From Planococcus citri (taxonomy: Eukaryota; Arthropoda; Insecta; Hemiptera; Pseudococcidae), in contig NC_088677.1 of assembly GCF_950023065.1 (NCBI RefSeq), positions 13,906,001 through 13,970,000 on the forward strand: DNA of 64,000 nt, in the 5' to 3' direction. The notes under the pieces were generated by a model. It ran no database searches. It was not told the origin of the DNA and was given only the letters and a program-made list of their open reading frames with translations. The position numbers were made by a program, and so were the translations under genes. Shown here piece after piece: positions 33,312 to 45,699 of the stretch; positions within the stretch are counted from its first letter, which is position 1; each line of letters begins with the position of its first letter.

Positions 33312-33419
33312 ATGAATGTGTTACCAAATAATGCGTGTCCAAATAATGAGTCCATGGAACATGATTTTGAAATTGAATTGTTTGCCAATGACGAGGACTT
33401 GGAAATGGACTTGAAATGA
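33312..33419 (+). CDS. Small acidic ORF after pol, uncertain
   Basis: A 35-codon frame from ATG to TGA reads MNVLPNNACPNNESMEHDFE and ends ELFANDEDLEMDLK. The C-terminal half is strongly acidic. The ATG lies two bases after TTTCAG, an acceptor-like sequence much like the one before gag, so a spliced subgenomic RNA could express it. It matches no retroelement protein known to me, and random occurrence is quite possible at this length. Confidence 0.25.
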   Translation: MNVLPNNACPNNESMEHDFEIELFANDEDLEMDLK

Positions 33420-33586
33420 TTTCTAATGTATTTTAATTATTACTTAGTTGTTATGCAAAATTGATTTATTTGTTCATGATGAGGTGCGATTTATAAATAG
33501 TCACAGTATTTTGGTCTTTCACTGTGGCGGGGCTTCTGCGTGGTGCGATTTGTCTTTTTCAAAATTTTATATTTTTATCATCTGTG

Positions 33587-33597
33587 AATAGGGGGAG
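33587..33597 (+). promoter_or_regulatory. Polypurine tract
   Basis: AATAGGGGGAG ends directly at the 3' LTR, the expected place for plus-strand DNA priming. Confidence 0.85.
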
Positions 33598-33867
33598 TGT
33601 TAGATCGTGGCTGTACTATACTGTACTAGCCACGCCCTATGTATTCCCAGATGATCGACTGTATACCTACGAGTATACGTACGCGGCTGGCTGGCTAGCT
33701 ATGTAAAACCAGTTGTAGTATTGTGTTGCGTGCGTATAGAAGTTGGCTATATGTACGTGTGTATAGACGCGATGTTTTTAATTCAAATAAAGGCTTTAAG
33801 CCCCGATGGTGTTTTTATTTAATAATATTACGATTCGCGAGTAAATACGATTTGAGTTATTCCAACA
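33598..33867 (+). repeat. 3' LTR
   Basis: 270 bases, the same as the 5' LTR by eye, with AATAAA at 33,786-33,791. The element transcript would be expected to end a little past this signal. Confidence 0.95.
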
Positions 33868-33872
33868 GAAAT
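33868..33872. repeat. Target site duplication GAAAT, right
   Basis: It matches 26,166-26,170. The array unit resumes with CTCTTAGCAAAATTCAATATC. Confidence 0.9.
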
Positions 33873-36800
33873 CTCTTAGCAAAATTCAATATCTTTGGGT
33901 CTGAAGACCCAGTCTTTTGAGAGCATCCTCAAGTACCTATTGAGTTATGAGGTAATCCAGAGGGCAGATTTCCGGCAATCCAACACTATGTGATCTAGAT
34001 TTAGAAACAATTCAAAAATATAAAAATAATCCCTTCCCTAATTTTCTCAAACCATCCACATTTGGGATGCGCAGGTTCATTGGGCTCCTCAGTTTTAAAA
34101 AATTGGAATTTCAACTTATCTTTTTTTGAAATCTCTTCACAAATTTCAATATCCTTAAGTCTGAAGACCACTCTTCTTTTGAGAGCATCCTCCAGTGCCT
34201 ATGAGTTTTGAGGTAAGCTGGAAGGTAGATATCCGGCAATGGTAGATCTGGCTGATGAAAAACCGGAGATCTGATTATTTCTGATTCAGAATCAGAAAAA
34301 TTTGAAGTTTGGTTTTCAAACATTTAGCTTTTAACTTGTCTTTTTTTGAAATCTCTTTGCTAAATTCGATATTCTCAGGTCTGGAGATCTCTCTTCTTTT
34401 GAGATCATCCTCGAGTATCTGTTGATTTTTGAGGTAATCCAGAAGGCAGATGACTGGCAACAGATCCAGCTGTTGAAAAACTGGAGATCTGATCATTATC
34501 CAGCAATATCTTATCCAGAATTAGGAAAAGGAAAAATTCAAAAAAAATAAAAATAAAAATAATACCTTTCCTAGTTTGCTTAAACTGTCTACCTTTTGGT
34601 GAGCGTAGATGTTTTCTTCTGTAGGTAGTTTGGCTTTCAAACATTAGAGTTTTAACTTAGTTAATTTTTTTTTTGAAATCCTTTTGCAAAATTTGATATC
34701 CTTGGGTCCTGAAACCCTCTTTTTTTGAGCACATCCTTGAGTTCTGATCCTTATGCAGCACTATCTGATTCAGAATTAGGTAAAATTAAAAAAAATAAAA
34801 ATGATCCCTTTCCTAATTCGCTTGAACTATCCACCTGTAAATAATTCAAAATTGTGTTGGTAGTTATGTTTTCAAATGTTTAAATTATTTCAACCTACCT
34901 ATCTTTTTTTGAAATGCAAAATTCGATGTCCTCAGGACAATTTCAGATCCAGCTGTTGAAATACCAGAGATCTGATCATTATCTAGGACAATCTGATTCA
35001 GAATTAGGAAAAACTCAGAAAAATAAAAATAATCCCTTTCCTAATTCGCGTAACCTGCCCACCATTGGATCTGTTCATTCATTTCGATCTTGCGTTTTCA
35101 AACATTTGAATTTCAACTTATCTACCTTTTTTTGTAAACTCTATGCAAAATTCTGTATCACTAGGTCTGGAGATCCTTCTTCCTTTTGAGAACACCCTCA
35201 AGTACTTATTGAGCTTTGAGGTATGTAATTTGGAAGGCAGATATTCGGCAATGTCAGATGTGGCTGATGATAAACCAGAAATATGATCATTATCCAGCAC
35301 CATGTGATTCAGAATTGTGTGAAATTCACAAAAATTTAAGTAATCCCTTTCCTATTTCGCTTAAACTGCCCTCCTGCAGGTATGCGTATTCATTTAGCAG
35401 TTTGGTTTTCAAATATTTGGATTTTATAACTCATATCTACTTTTTGAAATCATTTTGCCAATTTAAATACATATAAGGTCTAGAGATCCCTCTTCTTTTG
35501 AGCACATCCTCGAGTACCTAATGTCGAGTTTTGAGGTAATCCAGAAGGCAGATATTCAACAATGTTTGATCCGGCTGTTAAAAAACCGGAGATCTGATCA
35601 TTTACAGCAATAGCTGAATCCACAATTTGGAAAGTATCAAAAAAAATTAAAAAAATTCCTTTCCTGATTAACTGAATATACTGTTCACTTGTTGTGCGTG
35701 AAGGCTTACTTTTTTTATGTTTTAAAAAAGTTTGAATTTCAACTCATCTTTTTTTCTGAATCCCTTTGCAAAATTCAATATCCTCAGGTATAGAGATCCC
35801 TCTTCTTTTAAGCACATCCTCCGAGTACTATCGAGTTTTCAGACAATCTGGAATGCAGATATCCGGCAGTGTCAGATCTGGCCAATAAAAAACCAGAGAT
35901 CTGATCATTATCTGGGACAATCTGATTCAGAATTGGGAAAAACTCAAAAAATAAAAATGATACCTTTTCTATAATTTGCTTAAACTATACACCTTCCGCA
36001 TAAGCGGACGCGTTTCTATGTTGCTTTTCAAACATTTGAATTTCATCTTACCTTTTTTCGAAATCTCTTTGCAAAATTTGATATCCTTAAGCCTGGAGAT
36101 ACCTCTGCATTTGATCACATTCATGAGTACCTAATGAGTTTTTGAGGTAGGTAATTCAGTAGGCAGTTATCTGGCAATGTCAGATCCGGCTGATAAAAAA
36201 CACTGAGAAAATTTTTTGGTGAAATTTGTACTATAGATCGTGGGATTTTAGATAGACTCTGAAATTTTTATGATTTTTAACATAAATTATTGTAATTTTT
36301 GATTTTTTCTATAACATACCTATAGTAATTTTTCTCAGTCTATTGCCAGAATAACAATAATTTATTGGAAGAATAATTGTGAAAATAAGTAGTAAAAATT
36401 GTTGAATTTTCAGAGTGTATCCAAAATTTTATTATTCAAAGTAAAAAGTGTGATACATTTTTCTCTGTGAAACGCTCAAACTGCTCTTTTTTGGATGCGA
36501 GAATGACTTACTTTAGTTCTGCTTTCAAACGTTTGAATTTTCACTTACTTTTTTTTTGAAATCTTTTTGCAAAATTTGATATCCTTTGGTCTGGAGATCC
36601 TTCTTATTTTGAATACATCCTAAAGTAGGTACCTATTGATTTTTGAGGTAGGTAAGTCAGAAGGCAGATATCCGGCTAATGTCAGATCCAGCTAATAAAA
36701 AACTAGAGATCTGATCATATCCAGCACTATCACTGATCTTGAATTGGAAAAAATTCAAAAAAATAAAAATAATCCCTTCCCTAGTTCGCTTAAACTGTCC

Positions 36801-38460
36801 ATAGTTTTATGTGCTTCTTCAAGGGTTAAATCTTTGAATAAAATTTGATATCCTTAAGTCTGGAGACCCTTCTTCTATTGAGCACATTCTAAAGTTCCTA
36901 TTGAGTTTTGAGGTAAACCGGAAGGCAAATATTCAGCAATGTTAGATCCGGCTGATAACAAACCAGAAAACTGGAAAAAATTCAAAAAAATCAAAATAAT
37001 TCCTTTCCTAAATCGCTTATATTGTCCACCTTTAGGTGTGCCTGGTAATTTGCTCTATCTGATCCAGAATTAGGAAAAAATGAAAAAAATAAAAATAATA
37101 CCTTTCCTAGTTCGGTTAAACTGCCAACATTTGGGTGAGTCGATCTAATATGGCAACCTTTTGGTGTCCTTTCACTTGTTGTTTGGTTCTCAAGTATTTG
37201 AATTTCAACTCATCTTTTTTTGAAAATATTTTTACAAAATTCTATATCCTTAGGTCTGGAGACCCTTCTTCTATTGAGCTGCATAATATCCTAGAGTAAG
37301 ACAAGTACCTAATGAGTTTTGAAGTAATTCAGAAGGCAGATATCCGGTAATGTCTGATCCAGGTGATGAAAAATTGTAGATATGATCATTATGCAGCACG
37401 ATCTGACCCATAATTAGGAAAATTTCAAAAGAATGAAAGTAATCCCTTTTCTAATTTGCTTAACCTGTCCACCTTTAGGTTGTTGTACCTATAGGTATTC
37501 TGTTGTAGTTTGGTTTTCAAACATTTGAATTTTAACTACTGAAGTTAGCTTTTTTGAAATCCCTTTGCAAAATTTGTAGACCCCTCTTCTTTTGAGCACA
37601 TTCTAGAGTTCTTACTGAGTTTTGAGGTAAACCAGAAGGCAGATATCCGGCAAATGTCAAATTTGGCTGATAAAAAACCTGAGGTTTAATCATTATGCTG
37701 CTCCATCTGATCCAGAATTAGGAAAAACTTTTAAAAAATGAAAATAATTCCTTTCCTGATTCACTGAATACTGTTCACTTTGGGGTTGGCATAAGGTTTT
37801 CTGACTTCTGTTTTTAATAAGTTTGAATTTCAACTCATCAATTTCCTCTGGTATGGAGATCCCTCTTCTTTTGAGCACATCCTCGAGTACCTACTTATTG
37901 AGTTTTGAGGCAATCTGGAAGGCAGATATCCGACAAAAAAAAAACAGAGATCTGATCATTATCTGGGACAATCTGCTTAATTCAGAATTAGGAAAAAGTT
38001 GGAAAAATGAAAATAATACTCTTCCCAATCGCTTAAAGTACCCACTTTTGGGTGGGCTTTTTCAATGCTTGGTTTTCAAATATTGAATTTCAACTTATCT
38101 TTTTTTAAAAATCTCTTTGCAAAATTCAATATCAGGTCTGGAGACCCCCCTCTTTTGAGCATATTCTCGAGTACCTAGCTACCTACCTAATGAGTTTCGA
38201 GGTAATCTAAAAAGCCATATATCCGACCATGTTTGATCCGGCTGATAAAAAACCAGAGATTTGATCATCATGCAGCTCTATCTGATCTAGAATTAGGAGA
38301 AATTGAAAAAAATAAAAATAATCCCTTTCCTAATTTGCTTAAACTTCCCACATTGGGATGGGCAACTGGATCTTGGTTTTCTGTTTTTGATATTTTTTTG
38401 AAATCCCTTTGCAAACATTCAATATCCTCAAGTTTAGGACCCCTCTTCTTTTGAGCGCAT
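33873..38460. repeat. 310 bp tandem repeat array, right part
   Basis: About 14 further units of the same repeat in the same orientation, again with unit-to-unit divergence and some truncated units (for example around 34,270-34,330 and 36,790-37,090). The last recognisable unit ends near 38,460 after CCTCTTCTTTTGAGCGCATC. One unit is interrupted by a small element at 36,201-36,469. Confidence 0.85.
36201..36469. mobile_element. Small TIR element (MITE) in the array
   Basis: The 269 base segment starts CACTGAGAAAATT and ends ATTTTTCTCTGTG, imperfect inverted ends with a CAC(T/A)GAGAAAA core. Its sequence is unrelated to the array. The left flank is GGCTGATAAAAAA and the right flank is AAACGCTCAAACTGC. 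About 100 bases of the host unit are missing at the insertion point. It has no coding capacity. Confidence 0.55.
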
Positions 38461-40770
38461 CTTCGAAAATCTCTACAATCAGCAGTACATCTAGTTGATT
38501 CCTGCAATTTTCCAATTCATATTTGGATTCTTTCTAAAATGTTAACATTAAACCAATTAAGTAACTTAATAGGTAATACCTAGTACCAGATATTTTCTAT
38601 ATGTAGGTACTTTCAACTCTAAAATTCCTAAATAATTTCCACTAAATACCTCCACTAACAAAAAAAAAAAAATCAAAAATATAATTTTCAAATTTTCAAT
38701 TAGTTTAATCCTACGATTGTATACCTATCTTATAATATTAATAATTATTCAAATTGAGCTATACTAAGCTGAACAGACATCTCATTATATTATGCATATT
38801 TTGCTTTAAAATCGAGGCATTTACTAAATTAAGTTGTCAACCTGTCTCGAGGAACAGAATTATTTGAAAATGATTCCGCATAAATTTTTACCTCGCGATG
38901 AGTTGATTTTACTTTAAAATCAAGCTATAACGTAAAGAAATTCGAATACATAAATACCAAACGAAGTATAGGTATTCTTTTCAACTTTCCATTTTTTACT
39001 TCTCGGTATACCTACAGTATGAAAAGATAAACCTACCTACTTGATAGTCCTCATTACATAGGTACGTGCATCCACGATGACAAATAATTTAAAAAAATTA
39101 TTCCACTCGAGCGAATTAAATTAACCTCTAATTAATTCGCGAACATAGCATTATTACATAAAGGGAAAAAGTGCATTCGAGTCAACTTACCAACTATACG
39201 TCGTTACCGCAGAATGGTTTACATTGCTGTTTTGAAGTTCAGCGAGTGACTGTGAAAATAGCGTAGGTACTAAAGAAATGAATCCAAAAGACGTAAGTAC
39301 ATGAGGTATTCATTAAAGTGGATGCTATGTTTGTCATTTTAATATACTCAGGTGGCATTGCGCTTTTACTCGAGTATACGAAGGGGTAACTAGCTCCCTA
39401 CGACCTAGCTACATTAATAGGTAGGTGAGTTAAAAAGGTAGGGTATTTGTGTTAAACCACGACTGTGGAAATTTAATTATTATTACGTTCGTTCATTAAA
39501 TATGGCAGAGGTTAGAAAGATGGCTTTGTTGGTGGCTGTGTAAGCAGCTCAAATAAAAATTCGAGTGAAGGGTGAACCTTTCATGAGCATGTGTTTGGCT
39601 GAATCGTGTAAACCTTTCGATGCATTTAGAAAGGTATATGTCTACTTACTTGCTGAGTATAGAAGTGTGTACTATATTACTGAACAAAACAACACTCAAA
39701 TTATTATATATATATAAAATTCGATATCAAATCTGAAGTTGGACCTTTAAAAAAAACAGTCCAAACTTTGAAATAATTTTTTCATCTGAAAAATGAACCA
39801 ACATCTTACGAGTAAAATAAAATACTTCAAAACCGACACAACTTTCCATTTTGCTCGTTCGTAGAAATGTCTTCACTCATCACGTGGTCACGAGTGAGAT
39901 CCCATTTAAAATTAATTTTGACATTTAAAGTATCGTACACTGTGATGAGCCAAAGACTGGCCTTATACATAGAAACAGTGCCTCGAGAATGTTGAGAACA
40001 AAATACTCGTATAGATTGTACACATAAAAGGTGTAAGTATCAATTTACTGCCATAAAATCCGATTGCTATATAGTAAGTTCAATCTAGCATTTCATTTCG
40101 AACGCTGCTACGTAAGATAGGTAGCTATATCGTAGGTAACCTAAAACGTATTATTACATAGATGTATAAAATCGAGTTTTGTTCTAATAACGCGAAATTC
40201 TCGATGAAGAATTGATTCATTCGTTTAGGAAATTGTAATTAAAATCTAGGAAATTACTACCTATCTAACGTTAAAGCTACCATATCGAACGATGTACCTA
40301 CTAATTCCTCTTTGAAAGTTTTCATATCGTATTTATTGCGTTTTCCCTTTTTCAACCATTTCGCCTGCGAGTTGAATTACTTTTTAAAACATATCGCGAC
40401 TAGGTACTAGAGGCGCTATGATTGTGTAGGTAATTTAACAAGTTAGGTAAGTTTGATTTTTACGCTTTTAGGGTGGTTGCTTTGCTGATGGAAGAAGGAG
40501 CAGGAGTGGGAGGGGTGTACTTAATAGATAAGGGGTACCTGTGTTCTCGGAATTGGTTTATTGATTACGAGAGTACAACATTTGGTTGGAAATTTTCTCG
40601 GAAAGGATGGCTGATTAGGTAGTGTTTCTGTTTTAGTGGGTCATGATAGGGAAAGATAATGCTCGCAACTAATTGCCAGAAATGTGCTGGCGTGAAAAAT
40701 TATCGCTGTTTGGTCGATGTAATTTATTGAGAGTGAGGTGTTGATTGTTGTTGTGGAATGTTTGTAGGTG
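38461..40770. other. Non-repeat-like spacer, nothing recognised
   Basis: AT-rich sequence without the block words of either repeat family and without frames above about 60 codons. Scattered TACCTA and ACTCGTA words and a short (TA)n near 39,705-39,717 are all I see. It may be unique or may belong to a repeat not otherwise present in this window. Confidence 0.4.
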
Positions 40771-41197
40771 GGTGATATTTTCTCAGCGTTTATAAAATAC
40801 TCGTACCTACAGTAATATTCGGTTTCAAAATGAAAAAGTTGGTAGGTAGTCCCAAATGAAAAATAATATTTGAAACTAATTAGCTTCTACGCACTTTGGA
40901 AGATCAAAGGCAGAAAAATGTAAACGTTTGCTTACTGAATCATGTATTTCATTCAAAATTCTAGTCCAAAGTAGAATAAAGGTACCTCTATTACATATTA
41001 AATTTTTCTCAAGTTAGAAACTCGTATTCTAAGAAATTTCAAAATCACGCATTTCTGTGGTAGGCAACTCTCTAAATTCCTTCTACTCTCTGGAATCGAC
41101 CTCCAGAATCGGCGTAAGACTGATTTTCAGTCATTCTTGATCCTTTGACAAAAATTGACTTTTCAGCATACTGGAACTACCTCAGCGTTGTAATCAA

Positions 41198-41485
41198 CTT
41201 TACGTAATACACACTCGTAATCTCATCATTACACCTCTGTCGCTAGATGCAAAATGTACGTCATTATGAGCGACCTAATGTCGGGTCAAACACGTACATA
41301 ATGAGCGTATTATATCCCTAGTGTTATGTGGCAACGCCGCGAAACTCGCCATTACGTACGTGTTACGTTTGGACATAATTTAACAAATTTAACCGGTGAA
41401 GTTTGGTCACTCATAGACGCACATTTTTTGCATCTAAACAACAGAAGTGTAAAATGGTGAGGTTACGAGTGTTTATTATGTAAAG
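41198..41485. mobile_element. MITE with ~57 bp terminal inverted repeats
   Basis: The left arm (41,198-41,254, CTTTACGTAATACACACTCG...GATGCAAAA) pairs with the right arm (41,425-41,485, TTTTTGCATC...TTATTATGTAAAG). The interior is relatively GC-richer, with CGTACATAATGAGCG words, and non-coding. The sister family 2 copy near 63,155-63,180 continues through the site without it. Confidence 0.7.
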
Positions 41486-41489
41486 CACC

Positions 41490-41614
41490 TTACACTACGC
41501 GATTAATAAAATGTGTGATTATGAACTCGTGCAAAGTTACAGCGCTCGTCTTCGACTCGCGCAGTAACTTTGCACTCGTTCATAATCACCCACTTTATTA
41601 ATCTAGTAATGTAA
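41490..41614. mobile_element. Short foldback element adjacent to the MITE
   Basis: The near-perfect palindrome has ~53 bp arms: left 41,490-41,543 (GATTAATAAAATGTGTGATT, ATGAACTCGTGCAAAGTTAC), right 41,563-41,614. The loop is CGCTCGTCTTCGACTC-like. It lies only five bases from the neighbouring MITE. Together they account for the extra sequence relative to the empty site at about 63,175. Confidence 0.65.
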
Positions 41615-42008
41615 TGTACTATTACGATTTTCCAAGACTAGGAACTGACTGAAAAGTGGTCTCAATTGATTCTGGAATTCGACTTACAGTGTTAGGAGAA
41701 GTTTTAATCAATGATTTATCATAGATGTGAGTAGTTTGGGGATTTTTAAATAATGTGAGGGGTGTCCTGCAGAGAGGTATACCTGAATTGTTTCTCTTTT
41801 TTTTTTTTAATTTGACGAAGATTGCAAGGGAACCCACTTGAAGTGCCAGCATCCGACTTGAAGCGTTGAACGATATCTTAATTTTTGGGAAGAGCATGAT
41901 CTGAACCTCCCTTCCAAACCAAAATTTAAGCTGCCCAAATTGACTTTTTGATTTTCAGTACCATAAATTTTTGAAAAATCAAGATCAAACATTTATGTCG
42001 ATTTATGC

Positions 42009-42608
42009 TTATATTTTGTTGATTTTATACCTACTTATTGAGTAAAAATGATGGGAAAAAATTGTCTTGAAACTAATATCAACTTCCTCGAACCGAATTT
42101 CACCATTTTCGGCCATTCTGAAGCCTCCAGCGTGATTTTCATTTTCTCCAGAATTTAAACAGTTTCCAGAAAAAATCGAATTGTGTATTGTTTCTGACCT
42201 GTTTAACGAGTTTATCTTCATTTGAGCCGATTTATAAGCAGACACTTCGAGTGCATTTTTTTGACCAGTATATTTTTCTTTTAATGGTAACTGGAGAACG
42301 CTGGTTAAAAACATCTTCAAGGTGTCCGTCAGAAAATTGGCTCCAATGTGGATGAACCCTTCAACAGATCGAGAATGAGCCACAATGCGATTTTTAGCGA
42401 TCTCAATAGATTTTCGTGCCTTTGGAGAAATTATATGAAATTCTGGAGGAATCGAAAATCGTACTGGAGGCTCCAGAGTGATCAGAAAATTGAAATTTGA
42501 TTTGATGAAGTTCATGTTTGTTTCAGGACTGATTGTCATTATTTTTACTAAATAATTGGTTATGTCTCTGGAAAAAAAAATACATTGCCCAAAATATTCA
42601 ACTTTCAA
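42009..42608 (-). pseudogene. Repeat-borne ORF of 199 codons, unknown product
   Basis: This is the longest open frame in family 2. The part shared with other copies runs EPPVRFSIPPEFHIISPKAR, KSIEIAKNRIVAHSRSVEGF, IHIGANFLTDTLKMF and, after a gap, EKYTGQKNALEVSAYKSAQM followed by INSLNRSET. The N-terminal 40 codons are low-complexity repeat sequence and probably not real. Related, more broken frames lie at about 45,700-45,990, 50,830-51,060 and 58,400-58,720, all on the minus strand. Conservation of the central peptide suggests a former coding exon amplified with the repeat. I do not recognise any family, and an intact start and splice context are not evident. Confidence 0.35.
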
Positions 42609-45600
42609 TTTTCAAAAATTCGTCAAAAATCGAAAAATGAGATTTCATTCATTCAAGGCTGTAGAAAACAGGGTAGCTATCTACAACGTGCAATAGGTAG
42701 CCTATGTTGAAAGTTGGACAGAAATTCAAAAGTGACCAATGAACTGTAAGGAAAATGCTAAAACTCTTTTGCAATCTGGAAGATTTGCTTACCTAATTCT
42801 AATATGTGTTCATTAAATCCGAATCTTGCTATTTTTTGATACCTACTCGTATTCCCGAAGAAATTATAGTTTTCCTTTGTCAAAACTTTTACTAAATAAT
42901 TATATTTCTCTGAAGGAAAAAAAACAGGTAAATTGCCCTAAATTGTCAGATTTTAATTTTCAAAAATTCGTCAAAAATCAAAAAAACAAATTTTAACATC
43001 TGAAATTTTGTCGATGAGGGTTTCAGACCATTTTTTTTTTTTTTGGACGCTGAATTGAAATTTGAGTTTTCGACTTGAAAGTTCAACGTTCAATTTCAAA
43101 ATATTTTTCCTAATCTTCATGTACTTAATTTAGTTATTTCAAACACCTCTCGCCTCTGCAACATTGAAAAAGAAATAATTTTAAGACATTCTGCAGCCTA
43201 CAGCGAGTTTTCAATTTTCTCCAAAAAATTCAAATTGCTTTAGTCTTTATGATTCTGGTTGATTCTCAAAAAAAATTAAAGTCACTGAAAATTTTAAAAT
43301 TTCTAAAAACTTTTCTAGCGATATCGATCCGCATTTTTATGTACTTACTGAAACCGAATTCGAGATTGATTTGGAAATGAATTTATATGCATTGATTTAT
43401 TAAAAATGAAACATTTTTATTTATTCAAGGCTGAAGAAAGCAGTGCAACTACCTACAATGCAACGTGCAATAGGTACTTAGATAGCCTATGTTGAAAGTT
43501 GAAAAGAAATTCAAAAGCGACCAACCAACTGTAAGGAAAATGCTAAAACTCTTTTGCAATCAGGAAAATTTGCTTAAGTACGAGTATTTAATTCGGGTAC
43601 ATATGTTCATCAGCCATTTCTGGATTGAGCGATTTTTTGTATTCTCGAAGAAATTAGTGTTCCTTACTTGATTTCTTATCGAAGAATTTTCATGCATTAT
43701 TGCAAATCCACCTTTTCTGCGAAAACGTCGCCGAAATTCGTCCACTTTGGTGACTTCGCCGATACTCGACTAAGTCGACAAGTTTTTAAAATTTTCAAAC
43801 TCCACGAAGAAACTTATTTTGCCGATTAGATTCGCACATTTTTGAAATTTTTTCCCCTCGCGCTTCGCTCGTCGGCCTAATCTGAAGAAATTGAAAATCG
43901 TGCTAGAGGCTCCCAGAGTGACCAGATAGATGAAATTCATCTGGTTTCTTTCAGGACTGATTGACATTACTTTGACTAAATAAATGATTAATTAATTATG
44001 TTTTTTTTTTTTTTTTGAAAAAGAAGAGAAAAAAAACGTAATTTGCCCAAATAGCCAAGTTTTAATTATTAAAATTGTAAAAAATTTATAAGTTAGATTT
44101 TGACTGCTGAAATTCTGGCTATCGGGGTTTCGGAACATATTTTTTTCGAAAAATTGCGATTGTGTTCCAACGAACGTAAATATACTTACCTACTTCTTCT
44201 TTCTGTAGCAACACACAATGGAAAAATTTCAAAAACCTGCATTGGAATTCTGAAAATAAGTACCTACGGCTGGAATTAAGGAATTGGTTTTATAATTTTC
44301 TGAGAAGAAGGGGGGGCTCATTTAAAATCCTTAGTTGTTTTTCAAACTTGCAAGTAAAATTGAAAAATTTTACGTCATCTTACCATTTTTTTTTTTTTTT
44401 TTTTGAAATTTTGGATATCGGGGTCTCGCATCATATTTTTTAAAAAAAAATCACGATTGTGTTTAAACAAACAAGGAATAGTTACCCTTTTTTTTTCTGT
44501 AGCAACACCCGATGGAATAAATTCTAAAAAACTGCATATGGATTTCTGAATATAAGTAGCTTACGGCTGGAATGGGGAAATTGGGATGATAGTTTTGTAA
44601 TTTTCTGGGAAGAAGAGGGAAGAGAGGGTTCATTCAGAATTCTGAACTTTGTTTTTCAAATTTGCAAGCATGCAAAAAATTGAAAAATTTTACGTCATTT
44701 TACCTATAGGTATTATTACTTTTTTTTTTCTGAACGATGAAAGTTTTCCAAAATCCAACCACATCGATTAAATTTTAAATATCAGTTTTACTGATGAAAT
44801 GAACAAAATTTGTAAAATACCTATGTACGTACTTTCTGAATTTTTTGAGTGCATTTTCCATGACGATGAAGAGATGAGAGGAAATGGCTGTGCAAAATGT
44901 GCTTAAGGTTCTTCGGAACTCGTGAAAGGACCTCTTGAAAATGCTGAGGAATTTCTGCGTTTTAATTTAAAGAAACGTTTGACCCATAACACCTACTGTC
45001 ATCTTTGAAAAAGATGCCTGCAGTTGTTTTCGTGAATGATAACGAAAATTGGGGGCGAGATTCCATAAAAGTAGTTGGTACACATTCTACTTTATAAATT
45101 ATTTTAAAAATACCTAATCAAAAAATGAGAAATCAGCTTCAGGTTGATATTTAAAAGCAAACTTGGCAACCAATACAACCATCAACCAATATGGTGAAAG
45201 CAATTAATGCAAAAACTATCTTGCAATCAGAGAATAACTGATGTCTTGTTTCTTTCTCGCATCCTCAGCTACGTTGTCGATCTTTCAATTTTTTTTCTGC
45301 AATTTGATGGAGCTTACAAGGGAACCTTTTGAAATGCTTTCGTCCGAATTGAACTGTTTAACGAGATATGCGATTTTCGGGAAGAGCATCGTTTGAACCC
45401 CCACTCCCAATTTCAGCTGCCTAAATTGACTTTTCGATTTTCAGTAAATTTTTGAAAAATCGAGATCAACAAATTTTGTCGATTTATGTTCATATTTTGT
45501 AGAATTTATCCCTACTTATTGAATAAAAATAATGGAAAAAAAATGCCCTGAAACTGATATCAACTTCCCCGAAGTTTATTTCACTACTTTCGGTCATTCT

Positions 45601-45699
45601 GGAGCTTCCAGCACGATGTTCGTTTTCTCCAGAATTTAGACATGTCTCTAGAGGACGTGAAAATTAATGTGTGCTGCTAAAAATCGCATCGTGTATGTT

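Larger units (their letters stand above)
26171..33867 (+). mobile_element. Complete Ty1/copia-type LTR retrotransposon
   Basis: The element is 7,697 bases long with 270 bp LTRs that appear identical by eye, TG...CA ends and a 5 bp GAAAT target duplication. Inside are a candidate primer-binding site, a 2.16 kb leader, gag, pol and a polypurine tract. The order protease, integrase, reverse transcriptase, RNase H defines the copia superfamily. Integrase precedes reverse transcriptase, unlike in Ty3/Gypsy. Identical LTRs and uninterrupted frames imply a very recent insertion, possibly a still active element. It sits inside one unit of the 310 bp array, and removing it with one GAAAT restores that unit. 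No envelope-like gene was seen. Confidence 0.95.

Noticed and set aside
32915..33388. 157-codon minus-strand frame over the end of pol
   Set aside because: It is antisense to RNase H, and the sense strand carries all conserved motifs.
33227..33597. Possible envelope gene after pol
   Set aside because: Only 370 bases remain before the 3' LTR, with no hydrophobic or signal-peptide-like frame.
22070..38460. CRISPR array
   Set aside because: Units are ~310 bases, diverged throughout and without short identical repeats separated by unique spacers. The DNA is eukaryotic.
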